A stretch of 64,000 bases of DNA from Coprinus comatus (lineage: Eukaryota > Basidiomycota > Agaricomycetes > Agaricales > Agaricaceae). The number at the start of each line of letters is the position of its first letter. Within the stretch, counting starts at the first letter, position 1. The notes beneath the pieces were generated by a model. The model saw only the letters and a program-made list of their open reading frames with translations. It had not been told where the DNA came from and made no database searches. The translations under genes and the position numbers were made by a program. Shown piece by piece: positions 10,808 to 21,900 of the stretch. The DNA lies in contig JAWPGT010000012.1 of assembly GCA_034638255.1 (NCBI GenBank), forward strand, positions 744,001-808,000, read 5' to 3'.

Positions 10808-12280
10808 TCATGAAACAGAAATGGACGTATTCATTGATATCATACATCCTTCTTCTGTCAAACTTGTTACTAAACTATCAAGCTGCTCGCTTTGCCACGA
10901 GTGACATAGGCTCGCCTCCAAATGGAAATGTTCCTTTAACCCCACCTTTCGGTTATTCATCATCTGAAGAAGTGGATTAAACCATTGGTCATTGGTGAAA
11001 ACTCCTTTGAGTGTTAGCCGGCGTAGGCCCGGGAGGGGGTACGTGCCTATTGGGAGCTTGTTGGAGAGAAATTCGAGTAGTTTTGCCACAGTGTTGTCAT
11101 CGTCAATGAAAATCCAAAGGTGACGGATTTGTTCTGCACTACTAAAAAGCCGGCAGAGGAAGAGGAAGCACGCTGAGTGACGATGAAATTCATTTCTGCG
11201 ATAACAAAAGATTCTGAACATGGTTGGGGATTTTGGAAGAACACGACACAAGTGGAAAACATTCAAATCCTTGAAAAAGTATGACACTGCCTCAATGCAA
11301 ATGCTTATTTCAAGGCTCTCTAGAACAGGGAGTTTTAGGTGTTCAAGAATCGTGGCAAGGCCAGCGAAAATGTTGATAGTAAACGTTCGTAGGTGATGAT
11401 GAGTAGAGCACAAGCGGTTGAAATCACTAGAGTCTTGTGGGGGGGTGGGTGGTTGGAAAGAGGTCCTCAGATCAGTGAGGGTTCGGATTTGAGCGAGGAT
11501 CTTGAGAGTAGACGAGATATCTTCGGCTCCTTTGATCATGAGGGTGGTGATGTTTGATGCAGGGGAAATCCTGATAGTTCCATACAGTGTGCCATGGAGA
11601 GTAAGAGTTTGAAGTCGAAGTTGATTCTCAAGATTGAGAACAGGAAGATTAGTCGTGCCTTGCACTGAGCGCAAGTAAGCCAGCTCAAGTTGCTCGAGGT
11701 GGCGACAATTCGGAACAACAAGTGATGCCCAAAAGAGAGACGTTGAATACAGTTTCAATGTCCTAATTTTCTCTACATTCTTTTTTGCAGTAAGAATTGG
11801 TAATATCGGATCCGCTGTGCCCTTCTTTGAGAAATCCTTGCGCAACTCTAGTGTGAGTGGCACCGACCCCACACTAGATAGCCAAAGCTGCAGGAGCTTC
11901 GACTGCCCTTCCACTTTATCCTGATGGAGTGATAATCGCAACGTTGACCATAAACTGGGGGTTGAGTGCACGACTTTGTGCCAGTGAGAGCAGACAGATA
12001 ATACTTGGAAAAGAGGTTTTTTGTTAATATTATGATAGACGTGTTGAAAGATTTCTGAAAGAGTTTCAGGGGGTAGGACTCTGGTATTTGATTGTAGCTC
12101 GTTTAACCTCCGTTTATGGTTTGCTTTTTGAAGTTGAAGCAAACGTATCTGCTACTCTATTACGGTGCAGTCTTGGTTGATATAAGCGACCTCATCAGTG
12201 GTGGAAGGAAAGCAATGAGGTGCATCTGAGCAATAAGGACAACGCGAGTGGCAGTGACGACAGGATTTGGGTGTTTCCAT
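10808..12280 (-). pseudogene. F-box protein copy A, nonsense mutation before the F-box
   Basis: Tandem paralog of the gene at 15510-16982. The reading frame begins at ATG 12280 with a Cys-rich start (CRHCHSRCPYC), continues as a coiled coil, then meets TAG at 12154-12152 where copy B has GAG (both are followed by QIRLLQ). Downstream the frame stays open for 444 codons: F-box (LPPETLSEIFQHVYH ... LFQVLSVCSHWHKVV), TPSLWSTLRL, then an LRR-like C-terminal region ending at 10808. No ATG lies between the TAG and the F-box, so the F-box could not be translated without readthrough. The long open frame after the stop implies a recent inactivation. F-box proteins recruit substrates to SCF ligases through Skp1. 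Confidence 0.85.
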
Positions 12281-12467
12281 GAAGATGTTTATGAGATTTT
12301 CCACAGGCAATGACCGGTGATTGGGATGCGACTTTCAGACTGCTTTCAGCCTCGGGTGCTGCTTGTGCATGTTGAAACTTGAAGTTGAGGTTGAAGTTGT
12401 ATCAAGTACTGCGAGACCTTTTTATTCCCACCAGGGTTCAGAGCGGCGATCAGCTTGCACTGCAACC

Positions 12468-15070
12468 ATGTTCAATGAGACGTACGTGGAGTTCTCCACT
12501 TTCACCGTACCTCAAGCTCAACCTAAACATAAACAGTGATTTCCCATTATCACCGTTAACCCCTCTCCAATTTCCACAACCACCGATCTACGCTTTGGTA
12601 ATCGGTATAAATGCATACACATCCGCAAGGTATCAACCTCTCAAATCCGCTGTGAGCGATGCAGACACATTTGAAACATTTCTAGTCACGAAGTTGGGAG
12701 TTCCACAGAGTAGAGTATTGAGTATAAGAGACGGTGAGGCGACGCGGAAAGGTATTTTGGAAGGGTTTGAGAAATTGAGAAAGATGATATTGCCGAAGTC
12801 TTCTTCTACCTATTCGAACTCAAGCACAGGAAAATGGGAGACATACTTGGATATGAATGATTCTGAGGACGTGGCAATGATTGTATATTTTGCTGGACAC
12901 GGTGCAAGAGTGGAAAGGCCCCCAGAATGGAGTACGTGGTTGGGTGGTGAAGCAGAGAGAAGAGAGGGAACTCTGTTCATGGAGGCGTTGTGTCCAGTTG
13001 ACCTAGGAGAGTACAATGAAGAACTGGGATGTGAAGTACCTCCTATTCCAGATAGGACGGTTGCGGCTTTGTTGAGAAGGTTGAGTGAAACGAGGGGTAA
13101 TAATATTGTGAGTGTTAGTATTATCTTGATCTTTTCAATGAATGAGGAGAATTGTCAGACTCTGATTTTAGACTGTTGTCATTCTGCTGGCATAAATCGT
13201 GGAGATGCTTCTTCTACTGCATTAGATGAAGGTTATACCCCACGACGAATATTTGATCCTCCACCGATTTCGCCTTCCACTGATGAGATACTGCTTCAAC
13301 GTCTCGGGCTGGGGACTTTCGGACACGAACCGTGGAACAGAAATATCAGACTCAAGCTCAGCTTCGATCAAGGACGTTTTACCAGGTCGTGGATTTGTAA
13401 ATAAATCAGGAGCAACACATGTTTTACTCGCTGCGTGCGGTAAAGATCAAGTGGCATACGAACACCCGACCAAACCGAATGGTGTATTTACGTGGGCTTT
13501 GATGAAAGTATTAAATGGGGAAACCGGAGAGGATGTAAGAGAGTTGACGTACGAAGGGTTGATGCATCGCTTGAATATGCCTGACTGGTTTGTCTTTATT
13601 TCTTCTTTGAAATAAATAGAGGCTAAGTCAAATAATAATACAGGCAGAATGCCCATTGTGAAGGGGTACACACAGATCGTCGATTATTCAACCATCTCAT
13701 CTCTGGAGGCGATAAAACATTTATCTTGGGAACTCTTATGAAATCTAGACCTACTACCAAATTGGAAGCCTCAGCGACAACCACGGTGCCTATGATGAAA
13801 CTGGAAGCAGGCCCGCACAAGGGATAACCGCTGGTAGTCAATTCACAGTACATGCTACCAATCTTCTTCCCCTTCCTTGGAGCACCAATCAGTCGGATAC
13901 TAATCCAGAGTTGGGAAAAGTGGTTGTTCGGTCTGCAGAAATGTTTTTCTCTGAATTAGAATTCGCTCCTGGAAATAGTTCGTTCAAGGTTCCTAAATTG
14001 TTCTACTGCAGATTAGTACATCGATCGAATACTGAAGGCCAACAATTCTTGGTCGCTTCAAATGTTTGGACTTGGCTCGAACAGACTGTGGATCCTATGC
14101 TAAGAGAGAATATAGGTGTTACACTTACGAAGGACTTGGAGGCGGCCGATATAGTTTTTACTCTTGAAGAAGTTGAACTTGAAAGCAAAACGGAACTTGA
14201 GGTTGAATCTGACGAAGGGTGTGGTGTCGTTGACGAAGAAGAGACGAAGAAAAAGGAAAAGCTGATATACATCGACCACAAGTTTCCCATTGCCTCAGAG
14301 CATCTTGGCACGCGATCTCCTTTCACAATCGAGTTTGAACAGGCATCATGGATGGTCCCTGAAGTATTGAAATGTGCCGTAAATTTCCGCTATCACCTTA
14401 CACGAGGAAGCAATCCAAACCCGAGTGAAGGCGAAAAGTTGAACGTAACAATGGAACTGCATGAATTAGAAACGAGTTATGACGAAAATTTTGCGTTGAT
14501 TAAACGACCAGTTGGGGAGGATATTTTCAATAACAGGAAAGGTGGGGAACCTGGACTTGTGGTGGTAGATGAGAACAAGAAGTATGGAATATCGATTCAG
14601 AATCGAACTGATCTTGGCTTGTATCCATACCTATTCTATTTTGACCCATCGGAATTTTCAATTAGTAAGTATTTGTGTTGCATACATGAATGAAGTTGCT
14701 AATGAATGGTGTAGCACCATGGTATATACCACCAATTGGAACCCTAGCTATATCCAACACCAACACACGAGTAGACATTCCACTTGCCCCATTATCTGAA
14801 CTTCCAATCGGTTATGGTTCTACTACTCCCTGTGACGAAACTTGGGAATTCCTCCTTCGTGAAGGTGAAGATAAAGATATCGGGTTTTTCAAGATGTTTT
14901 TGACAACACGACCCGTGGCGTTTGGGAGTATCATGCAAGAGTGTCCCTTTTACTTTGATAAAAATGAGAGGGGTGTTACGAGATCTGGTAGGACTACAAC
15001 ACAAATTGTGAGACCCATTATTGATGTTTGGGGAAGTGTGTGTCGAGGCGTCGTTCAGGTTTCCCAGTGA
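12468..15070 (+). CDS. Caspase-like (peptidase C14) domain protein
   Basis: About 780 residues. Probable exons: 12468-12481, 12537-13107, 13159-13300, 13350-13587, 13644-14664, 14715-15070. The N-terminal caspase fold shows YALVIGINAY, the catalytic His in VYFAGHGA and the catalytic Cys in LILDCCHSA, then THVLLAACGKDQ and GVFTWALM. A long C-terminal region (GITAGSQF, then beta-rich and acidic segments) is typical of Agaricomycete C14 proteins. The catalytic dyad is intact; the cleavage target is unknown, and metacaspase-like cysteine proteases of this kind are linked to stress and cell death. The frame must shift by one base near 13740-13800 without a credible intron, so the gene is either damaged there or carries a sequence error. 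It lies between two duplicated F-box copies. Confidence 0.82.
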
Positions 15071-15509
15071 GATGGCATCTCATCTCTTGACCGAGTTGTC
15101 GATTAGACCTTCCGAACAAAGCTTCCCTTGATGTATTCACAAATGGACATGATTTAACACTCAAATATGCACTCTTTGTTCCGTGAGATCGGTGGATTAG
15201 AACTTGATCATGGAGAATGATGTTTACATTGAATTTAGAGGAAGAAGACGCGAAGGCAAGAGACCCAGAGTCCTGCTCGATATGCTGGCTGAGTAAAATT
15301 GGGACTGTATAAACCATGTGCATATTACTTACGAATCTGGGATCTAATTTCTCGCTTACAGTAGTGTCTATCCCACATCATTTAAAATTTCTATAACATA
15401 TATGGTCCTAGAACTAGTGATGAAACAACTCTGTATGAAGAATCGAAAAATAATGTAAACATCGATGGGCCAAATTCCATCAGACCATGTCCAAAAAAAA
15501 AATTGATCA
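15071..15509. other. Spacer between caspase-like gene and F-box copy B
   Basis: 438 bp separating convergent genes; no supported feature. A short minus-strand open frame here is a shadow with no homologous content. Confidence 0.5.
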
Positions 15510-16982
15510 TTATTGGGTAATGCGTGTTTTCATTGATACCATACACCCTTGGTCCGTCAATATTGTCACACTGCTATTAAGCATCCCGACTTGCCACGAG
15601 TTACGTAGGTCTGCCTCCAAATAGAAATGTTTCTGTAACCCCATCCTTCGGTTAATCATCATCTGAAGAAGCGCACCAAACCATAGTTCCCCATCACCTT
15701 GAAATGTTAGCTGACGTATGTCTGGGAGCGGGTAGGTACCATCTGGGAGCTTTTTAGAGAGAAATTCGAGTAGGTGTCTCACAAGCTTGTCATCATCCGA
15801 CACGTCGTTCATGAAAACATGAAGGCATCGGATTTGGTCTGCACCACTGAAAAGTTGGCAAAGAAAGAGAGACCACTTGGAATCAACGTGGTTTGTATTA
15901 CAGAGAATTGTGACTATAGTTGGAACTTTTGGCAGAATGGTGCACAACTGAGAGGCACTCGGATGCTGGAAATGAGATCTCCTATCAGGAATGACGATGC
16001 CTATTTGGAAGATCTCTAAGGCGGGAAGTTTCAAATGACCAAGGAATGTATAGAGACCAGCGAAAACGTTGATACGAAGTATTCGAAGGTGATGATGAGC
16101 AGAACACGCGTTGTCAGTGTCAGCTGAGTCTTGTTGTGAAGGGTAGGCGTCTCGTCGAAAAGTGATATCCAACTCAGCGAGGGTTTGGAACTGACCAATG
16201 AACTTGAGATTGGACCAAATATCTTGGGCTTCTCGGATCATGAGGGTGGTGATGTTTGATGAAGGGGAAATCCTGATAGTTCCATGCAGTGTGCCATGGA
16301 GAGTAAGAGTTTGAAGTCGAAGTTGATTGTCGAGATTGAGAACAGGAGGATTAGTTGTGCCTTGCACTGAGCATAAGTAAGCCAGCTCAAGTTGCTCGAG
16401 GTGGCGACAACTCGGAACAACAAGGGATGTCCAAGAGAGAGACGCCGAATACAGTTTCAATACCCTGATTTTCTCTGCATTATTCTTGGCGGTCAGAATT
16501 GGTAATATTGGATCCGTCGTGCTCTTGTTTGAGCGATTCATAGTCAACTGTAATGTGAGTGGGACCGACCCCACGTTAGATAGCCAAAGCTGCAGAAGCT
16601 TCGACTGCCCTTCCACTTTATCCTGATGGAGTGATAATCGCAACTTTGACCATAAGCTGGGGGTTGAGTGCACGACTTTATGCCAGTGAGAACAGACAGA
16701 TAATACTTGGAAAAGAGGTTTTTTGTTAATATTGTGATAGACGTGTTGAAAGATTTCGGAAAGAGTTTCGGGGGGTAGGACTCTGGTATTTGATTGTAGC
16801 TCGTTTAACCTCCGTTGATGGTTTGCTTTTTGAAATTGAAGCAAACGTATCTGCTCATCGATTGTGGTGCAGTCTCGGTTAATATAAGTGACCTCATCAG
16901 TGGTGGAAGGAAAGGAATGTGGTGCATCGGAGCAATAAGGACAGCGCGAGCGGCAGTGACAGCAGGATTTGGCTGTTTCCAT
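15510..16982 (-). CDS. F-box protein copy B, Cys-rich N-terminus, coiled coil, LRR-like
   Basis: A single uninterrupted exon of 490 residues from ATG 16982. The open frame extends 17 codons further up, but only a GTG is available there. Order of parts: a Cys-rich motif (CCHCRSRCPYC, residues about 6-16), a coiled coil (IDEQIRLLQFQKANHQRRL), F-box (LPPETLSEIFQHV, about 75-120, with CSHWHKVV and TPSLWS), then a leucine-rich C-terminal part. It should bind Skp1 and present an unknown target to an SCF ligase. It is the only intact member of four related loci in the window and the likely sister of broken copy A; the core of the two genes is nearly identical, while the C-terminal thirds have diverged. 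Confidence 0.85.
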   Translation of the reverse strand: METAKSCCHCRSRCPYCSDAPHSFPSTTDEVTYINRDCTTIDEQIRLLQFQKANHQRRLNELQSNTRVLPPETLSEIFQHVYHNINKKPLFQVLSVCSHWHKVVHSTPSLWSKLRLSLHQDKVEGQSKLLQLWLSNVGSVPLTLQLTMNRSNKSTTDPILPILTAKNNAEKIRVLKLYSASLSWTSLVVPSCRHLEQLELAYLCSVQGTTNPPVLNLDNQLRLQTLTLHGTLHGTIRISPSSNITTLMIREAQDIWSNLKFIGQFQTLAELDITFRRDAYPSQQDSADTDNACSAHHHLRILRINVFAGLYTFLGHLKLPALEIFQIGIVIPDRRSHFQHPSASQLCTILPKVPTIVTILCNTNHVDSKWSLFLCQLFSGADQIRCLHVFMNDVSDDDKLVRHLLEFLSKKLPDGTYPLPDIRQLTFQGDGELWFGALLQMMINRRMGLQKHFYLEADLRNSWQVGMLNSSVTILTDQGCMVSMKTRITQ

Positions 16983-17619
16983 GAAAATTTGAACCGACGA
17001 ATCGATGACTGGGATATCTTCAGTCTTGGCCACGTTGTAATGAGTACTGGAGGGCTTCGTATTCCCACCAGGGTTCTATGTCCGTCACTCGAAAAGTGTT
17101 GTTATCTGTGTCATTACTAAATGTTATTGCAAATACATATGTGAATACAAGTTGAAGCAGAAGAGCCACCCTGAAGAAACCAGATCATAACGACTACTAC
17201 ACCGTAAAATGTCTAATCAAACGAATGGGGTCGGCATTCGCATATCGAAATAATAATCACAATTTTCACCTGCAGTAAACCAGCCTTAACAACACTTTGT
17301 ATCCATTTTTTTTACATCCCTCGGCCATACACTGCGTGGGTGACTCAATAATCTAACTGGATTATAGGACATACCTAAACTTTACTCTGAGACCCACGCT
17401 CACGATTAAAGTAAAGCTTGGGTAAATACTCGCTAGTACTTGATAATCTGTGTGGATTACCAAGTCACTGGCACAGTGCATATAATCTTTGAGTTATCTT
17501 TCTGAAGTGATAATTCCAAGATGAAAGGTTCGTGATGTTCACCTAGGCTTTCAAAAGGGATAGGTCCTAACCTTGCCTGAAGCATTTGCACAATGCTTTC
17601 AAGTATGTTAGCATTGAGG
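16983..17619. other. Upstream region of F-box copy B
   Basis: A phrase of this upstream region (ATTCCCACCAGGGTTC near 17061-17077) recurs upstream of copy A (near 12424-12440), showing that the A/B duplication included promoter DNA. The rest holds nothing recognisable. Confidence 0.5.
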
Positions 17620-18384
17620 ACTGAGTCAGAGGATGGAAAGGACCTTGAGGTTGGGCAAGAATTTCACATTATTTTTATTGGAACTAGGTTTCAAGTAATA
17701 GGTTATGTGATCTGCTTCACTGCCACGTTGTAGGATAATTAATTGCGTGGTATCCAGAGACTCCAATAATCGTTTAATTTCCTTTTCTTTATAACCCATA
17801 TAACCATCTTCTACCCGCTCACGAAAGATGCAAGGCAAAAACGGAAAGAGGTGAGGAGGTGGAGTCTACTGATTGACGATGTATCTTCTGATATGGAGAT
17901 TAATTAATAAAATGAAGAGTATGAATGGAGAAATGTCGTCGTATGGAGTTGAATTCTCCCAACGAAAGGTCGTAATTCTTGGTAGAGTATATCTTTTATG
18001 AACGCGGCGTTCGAAAAATGAGCAACTGTGCGTTTGTCTTGATTCTAATTCAACGATGGTATCATGACAAAGGAGAAGAAGTCGCATGCAATCGGAATAT
18101 CTCATTTTGACTAGATGCAGATAAGTGATTGTTGTGGATGTTCTTGGGACATGATGTTAAAGATTGCATTCATGTTCATCTGATTTTCTTCAGATATATT
18201 GAGTATTTTGAAGCCAAGGGAAAGTGGCAATTCCTGAGCACGTTCGAGATAATAACGAAGAAACGCAATCTTTTTCTCCTTGTATGCAGCAGAACAATTT
18301 TCCCGTTCCACTAGCATCGAGGTCCAGATCCGCGGTGTTGTATATACAACATTACGCCAATAAGACCGGTATATGAGGTGAAGC
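17620..18384 (-). pseudogene. F-box gene C, C-terminal half (split by retrotransposon)
   Basis: Read on the minus strand from 18384, the sequence gives SYWRNVVYTTPRIWTSM, the classic second half of an F-box, then ERAQELPLSLGF and scattered leucine-rich pieces (to about 17626) in changing frames. It begins exactly at the 3' border of the LTR element. Its N-terminal half lies at 25804-26129 on the other side of the element. Frames change several times, so the gene carries indels in addition to the insertion. Confidence 0.75.
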
Positions 18385-18959
18385 TGAAGAGAAATAAGTG
18401 ACGTTGTGATGTAATGATGCGAGTCGACTGCGTCCGTCAGTCGGACTTCGAGACCTGGTAAGTCAAAGAGTAAATTTCAAATTTGCAGAGTTTCGGGATA
18501 AAATAAATAAATAGCGTGTTGAGTTCGTCAACGACGAACGTGTCCTCGAGGCGAATGAAGAATTTGAAGTCGTTGAGATGATGCGGCAGTAGAATGAAAG
18601 GTTTGAAAACGGGGGTAAAATTCACTGGCTAACTACGACAGAACTGTACTACTTTTATACTGAGAAAAATAAGATACCGAATCTTTTTATCATGTAAAGT
18701 AGACACCGAAAACCGTAAGTAAAACAATGAAGATGTAATTAAAACGTGTGTTTATGAAGTAAGGGAACCGAAATGAAAAGAAATAAAGTTTTTACTGAAT
18801 GATAATAAAACATGCCAATGCTGCCTCGTGTAATGAACCGAATTTTGAGTAATTGTACGTATGAGTCGGAAGAAAGTTTCGATAGGGTGGAATGTGCTTC
18901 AGAGATAAGATGGCCTGATATGTAGGAGGTACGACATCAGGTGATTTCGTATCTTCACA
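18385..18959 (-). repeat. 3' LTR of the Gypsy element
   Basis: 575 bp, matching 25226-25803 base for base as far as I can read, except that it lacks a CCG near 18426. Its plus-strand ends are TGAAGAG...CTTCACA. It is preceded by AAGC. Confidence 0.95.
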
Positions 18960-18979
18960 TCAGCCAGGGTGTTTTAGTA

Positions 18980-18995
18980 CTGACTTCCCAGTCAG
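18980..18995. other. Short inverted repeat beside the 3' LTR
   Basis: CTGACT and AGTCAG face each other across four bases in the 37 bp between the Pol stop and the 3' LTR. The element's polypurine tract should lie here, but none is obvious. A role is unknown. Confidence 0.4.
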
Positions 18996-18996
18996 T

Positions 18997-21900
18997 CTAA
19001 ATATCTTCGTCACTAGCTTTTTCCATACTTCTACTTCTTTCTCCTTCATCGTGTGTCTCGTCCATATAAGTGTCGATGTCGATGTCTGTGAGGCGGGTGA
19101 GGGGAATAGCTTTGATGTTTCGAGGGTGGTATGGGATCAACCGGAATGCTGCGAAGCGGAGTTTGGAAATTGATCCATCGAGTTCGGCAAGTACGTATGA
19201 TCCTCCTGTTGTCCTCCTGATGACAACCATGGGTCCGAAGTATCTAGCTTCGTCTTTTCTCCCTACATTACCATCGGCTCTCGAGTTCCTAACCAAGACC
19301 AGTGATCCGGGGCCGAAATTGAAATCCCTGAGTAAGTTTTTGTGCGTTTCTTCAAAATGCTTTACTGATTCATATCGTGCTTTAAGGATCTTCTGTTTGA
19401 CGTTTTCGAGGTCTTGAGGGCGTTTTTGGAGCTGAATGGCCCTGTATGCAATGAGATCGGTTGTGGGGATAGGGTTTTCAAGGGATGGTGCCAAAAATGT
19501 GGCTTCTGCGAGGTCGAAAGGAAAAAGGGGTTCAAGTCCGTGAGCCATGTAGTATGGTGAGTAGCCAGTTGACTTCTGTATTGATACGCGTTCTGCCCAA
19601 AATACTGAGGGTGCTACGTTGGTCCATTTAGATTGTTCTCCATCCGCTGCTTTCATCAATGCCTGTCGCACATCAAAATGTCGTCGTTCAACAATGCCGT
19701 TTGCTCGGGAGTTGTAAGGTGATATTCGAATATGATGGATTCGGTATTTCTGTGCTAGGTACTCGACCGCTTGGATGAATGCAGGGCCGTTATCGGTTAC
19801 GATCTCCTCGATTGCTCCCCATCTACATAAGATTTCTTCAAACACAAAGGCTCCGAGCGTTCGACCGTTCTCCTGGCGAAGCATTCTCCATTCCGGATAT
19901 GAGGTGAGTGAACAGCGAGCATGAACAATATAGCGATAACCGTTGGATTTAGGCATGAACATGGTATCGATGTGAACTTTTCGGAACAGGGATAATGGAA
20001 TGGTAACGGTAGGTGGGATATAAATGTGCTGTCTTGACCGGACCTGGCATTCATGACAGGTTGAAATGTACCATTTGATGTCGTTGTCGATGGTAGGCCA
20101 CCAGAATCGTTCAAGAAGTCGGGTTCGAGTTGTGAAAATCCCTTTGTGTCCAAGTTCATCGTGGGTCTGCTGTAGTAAGTTGAGTCTTTTAGTTTCCGAT
20201 TCAACCACTAATTTGTGCTTTAACTTGGGATCTCGTTTCCACAGTCTGCCGTCTTTAAAAAAAAATCCCGCCGCTTTCCTAACTAATTTCGTCAATGCCT
20301 TTTCTCCCATCTCATTTGGTCTTTTTGGTTCTTCCAAATATGCTTTAACTTGTTGGAGTTCATGTTCCTTGGTGGTAGCTTTGTCAGATCGTGGAATTAA
20401 GTTTGGGGAGGGTGGTATATTGGAGGAGAATGATGAAATAGGTGCATAGGATAATGAAGGTGAGTCGGGAAGAGGTTGATCAATTTCGGTAAGTACTTGA
20501 TGTTTTTCGTTTACGAGTTCGATGCTGAGCGTGTTCGCAGTTGTGTACCATTTCTTGTTACTAGATATTGAAATAGAAAATGCATTGGCTTCATCAATCC
20601 AGTCTTCGAAGTCATCGTTATGAATAGGATCTTCTGGGGCTTGTGGGCGTCGGGAAAGTCCATCAGGACCATGTAGATGTCCAGGAACATGTCGAAGCTT
20701 GAAATCAAATAAAAGAATGGCAGAGATCCAACGGTTGATGGTTGCATTGGGTTGTATGTCAGGGTTGTTAATCATTCCCTTGATGTACTTCGCATCGACT
20801 TCTACTACCAAATTCTTCACTCCCACAATCCATGTCCTCACGTCCTTCAATGCTCTGAAGAGTCCGAATAATTCCAACTTCGCCTGCGAGTATTTTGATT
20901 CGCGTTCATTAAGGGTTATTGATCCAAATCTTGAAGGGTAGCGTTTCTTATCATCTCCGACTTGTAGCAAGATATATCCAACTGCAATGTATGATGTGTC
21001 AACAGCCAAGATGACTTCGCGGCCACTTCGGTAATCGATAGCTCGGATTGCGGGTGAGTTCTTTGCTAATTCCTTCAACTCTTCCATTGCTGACTCTTCT
21101 TCTTCTCCCCATGAAAATTCTGTCCCTTTTCTAGTTAACTTTACAAGAGGTCTTGAAATTCGGGCGAAGTCTTGAATGAAGATGCGAATTGTACCCATAG
21201 TACCTAGAAATCCACGAACTTCGGATACGTTTTGGCATGGAGGCCAGTCCAGGACTTTTTGTATGCGAGATGGATCAGGTAGACGGCCCTCATATGTGCA
21301 GAGATGGCCTACAACAGTTGCTGAAGATACACATATAGATGTTTTGGCTGCTGAAAAGGTTCCACCGGCATGCTTGATTCGTTGAATAATACGATTGATA
21401 TTTTGTAGATGCTCCCATACGAAGCGGCGAATTCCTGGATTTTCGGGGATAACTTCAAAGTTTCCATCTTCAAGTTCATATCGTGTTTCTGGTCCTTTTA
21501 CTGGAACATCGTCAACAAAGGGTGCAGCAACATGAGGGATTTCGTCTTGGAGTAGAAAGGTGAGATCTCCGTGTTGAATTTGCATGGAATTTGTGTAACC
21601 CATTGGTATAGAAGTGAGCCGAAGTGTTCCGAGTGGTGTTTGAAAGGTGGTAAGGTCTCTTGATTCTTCTGCAAGTGCACGCTGATCAAACCCAACAAAT
21701 AGATCAAATACTCCATAACATCCTCTGCCGCCAAATGATTCCGCATATTGCTCAACAGTGGGAGGTAAGCCAGAGTCTTTGATTGTGACTGCGTTTAATG
21801 GCTGAAGATCATGGACTAGACGAAGTGATTTCTTATCTTTCTTGAGGACACAAAACCAGCGCGAACGATAAGATGAGCTTGATGGTTCATAGACACCTGC

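Noticed and set aside
19070..20450. Plus-strand open frames inside the retrotransposon
   Set aside because: They are antisense shadows of the Pol ORF.
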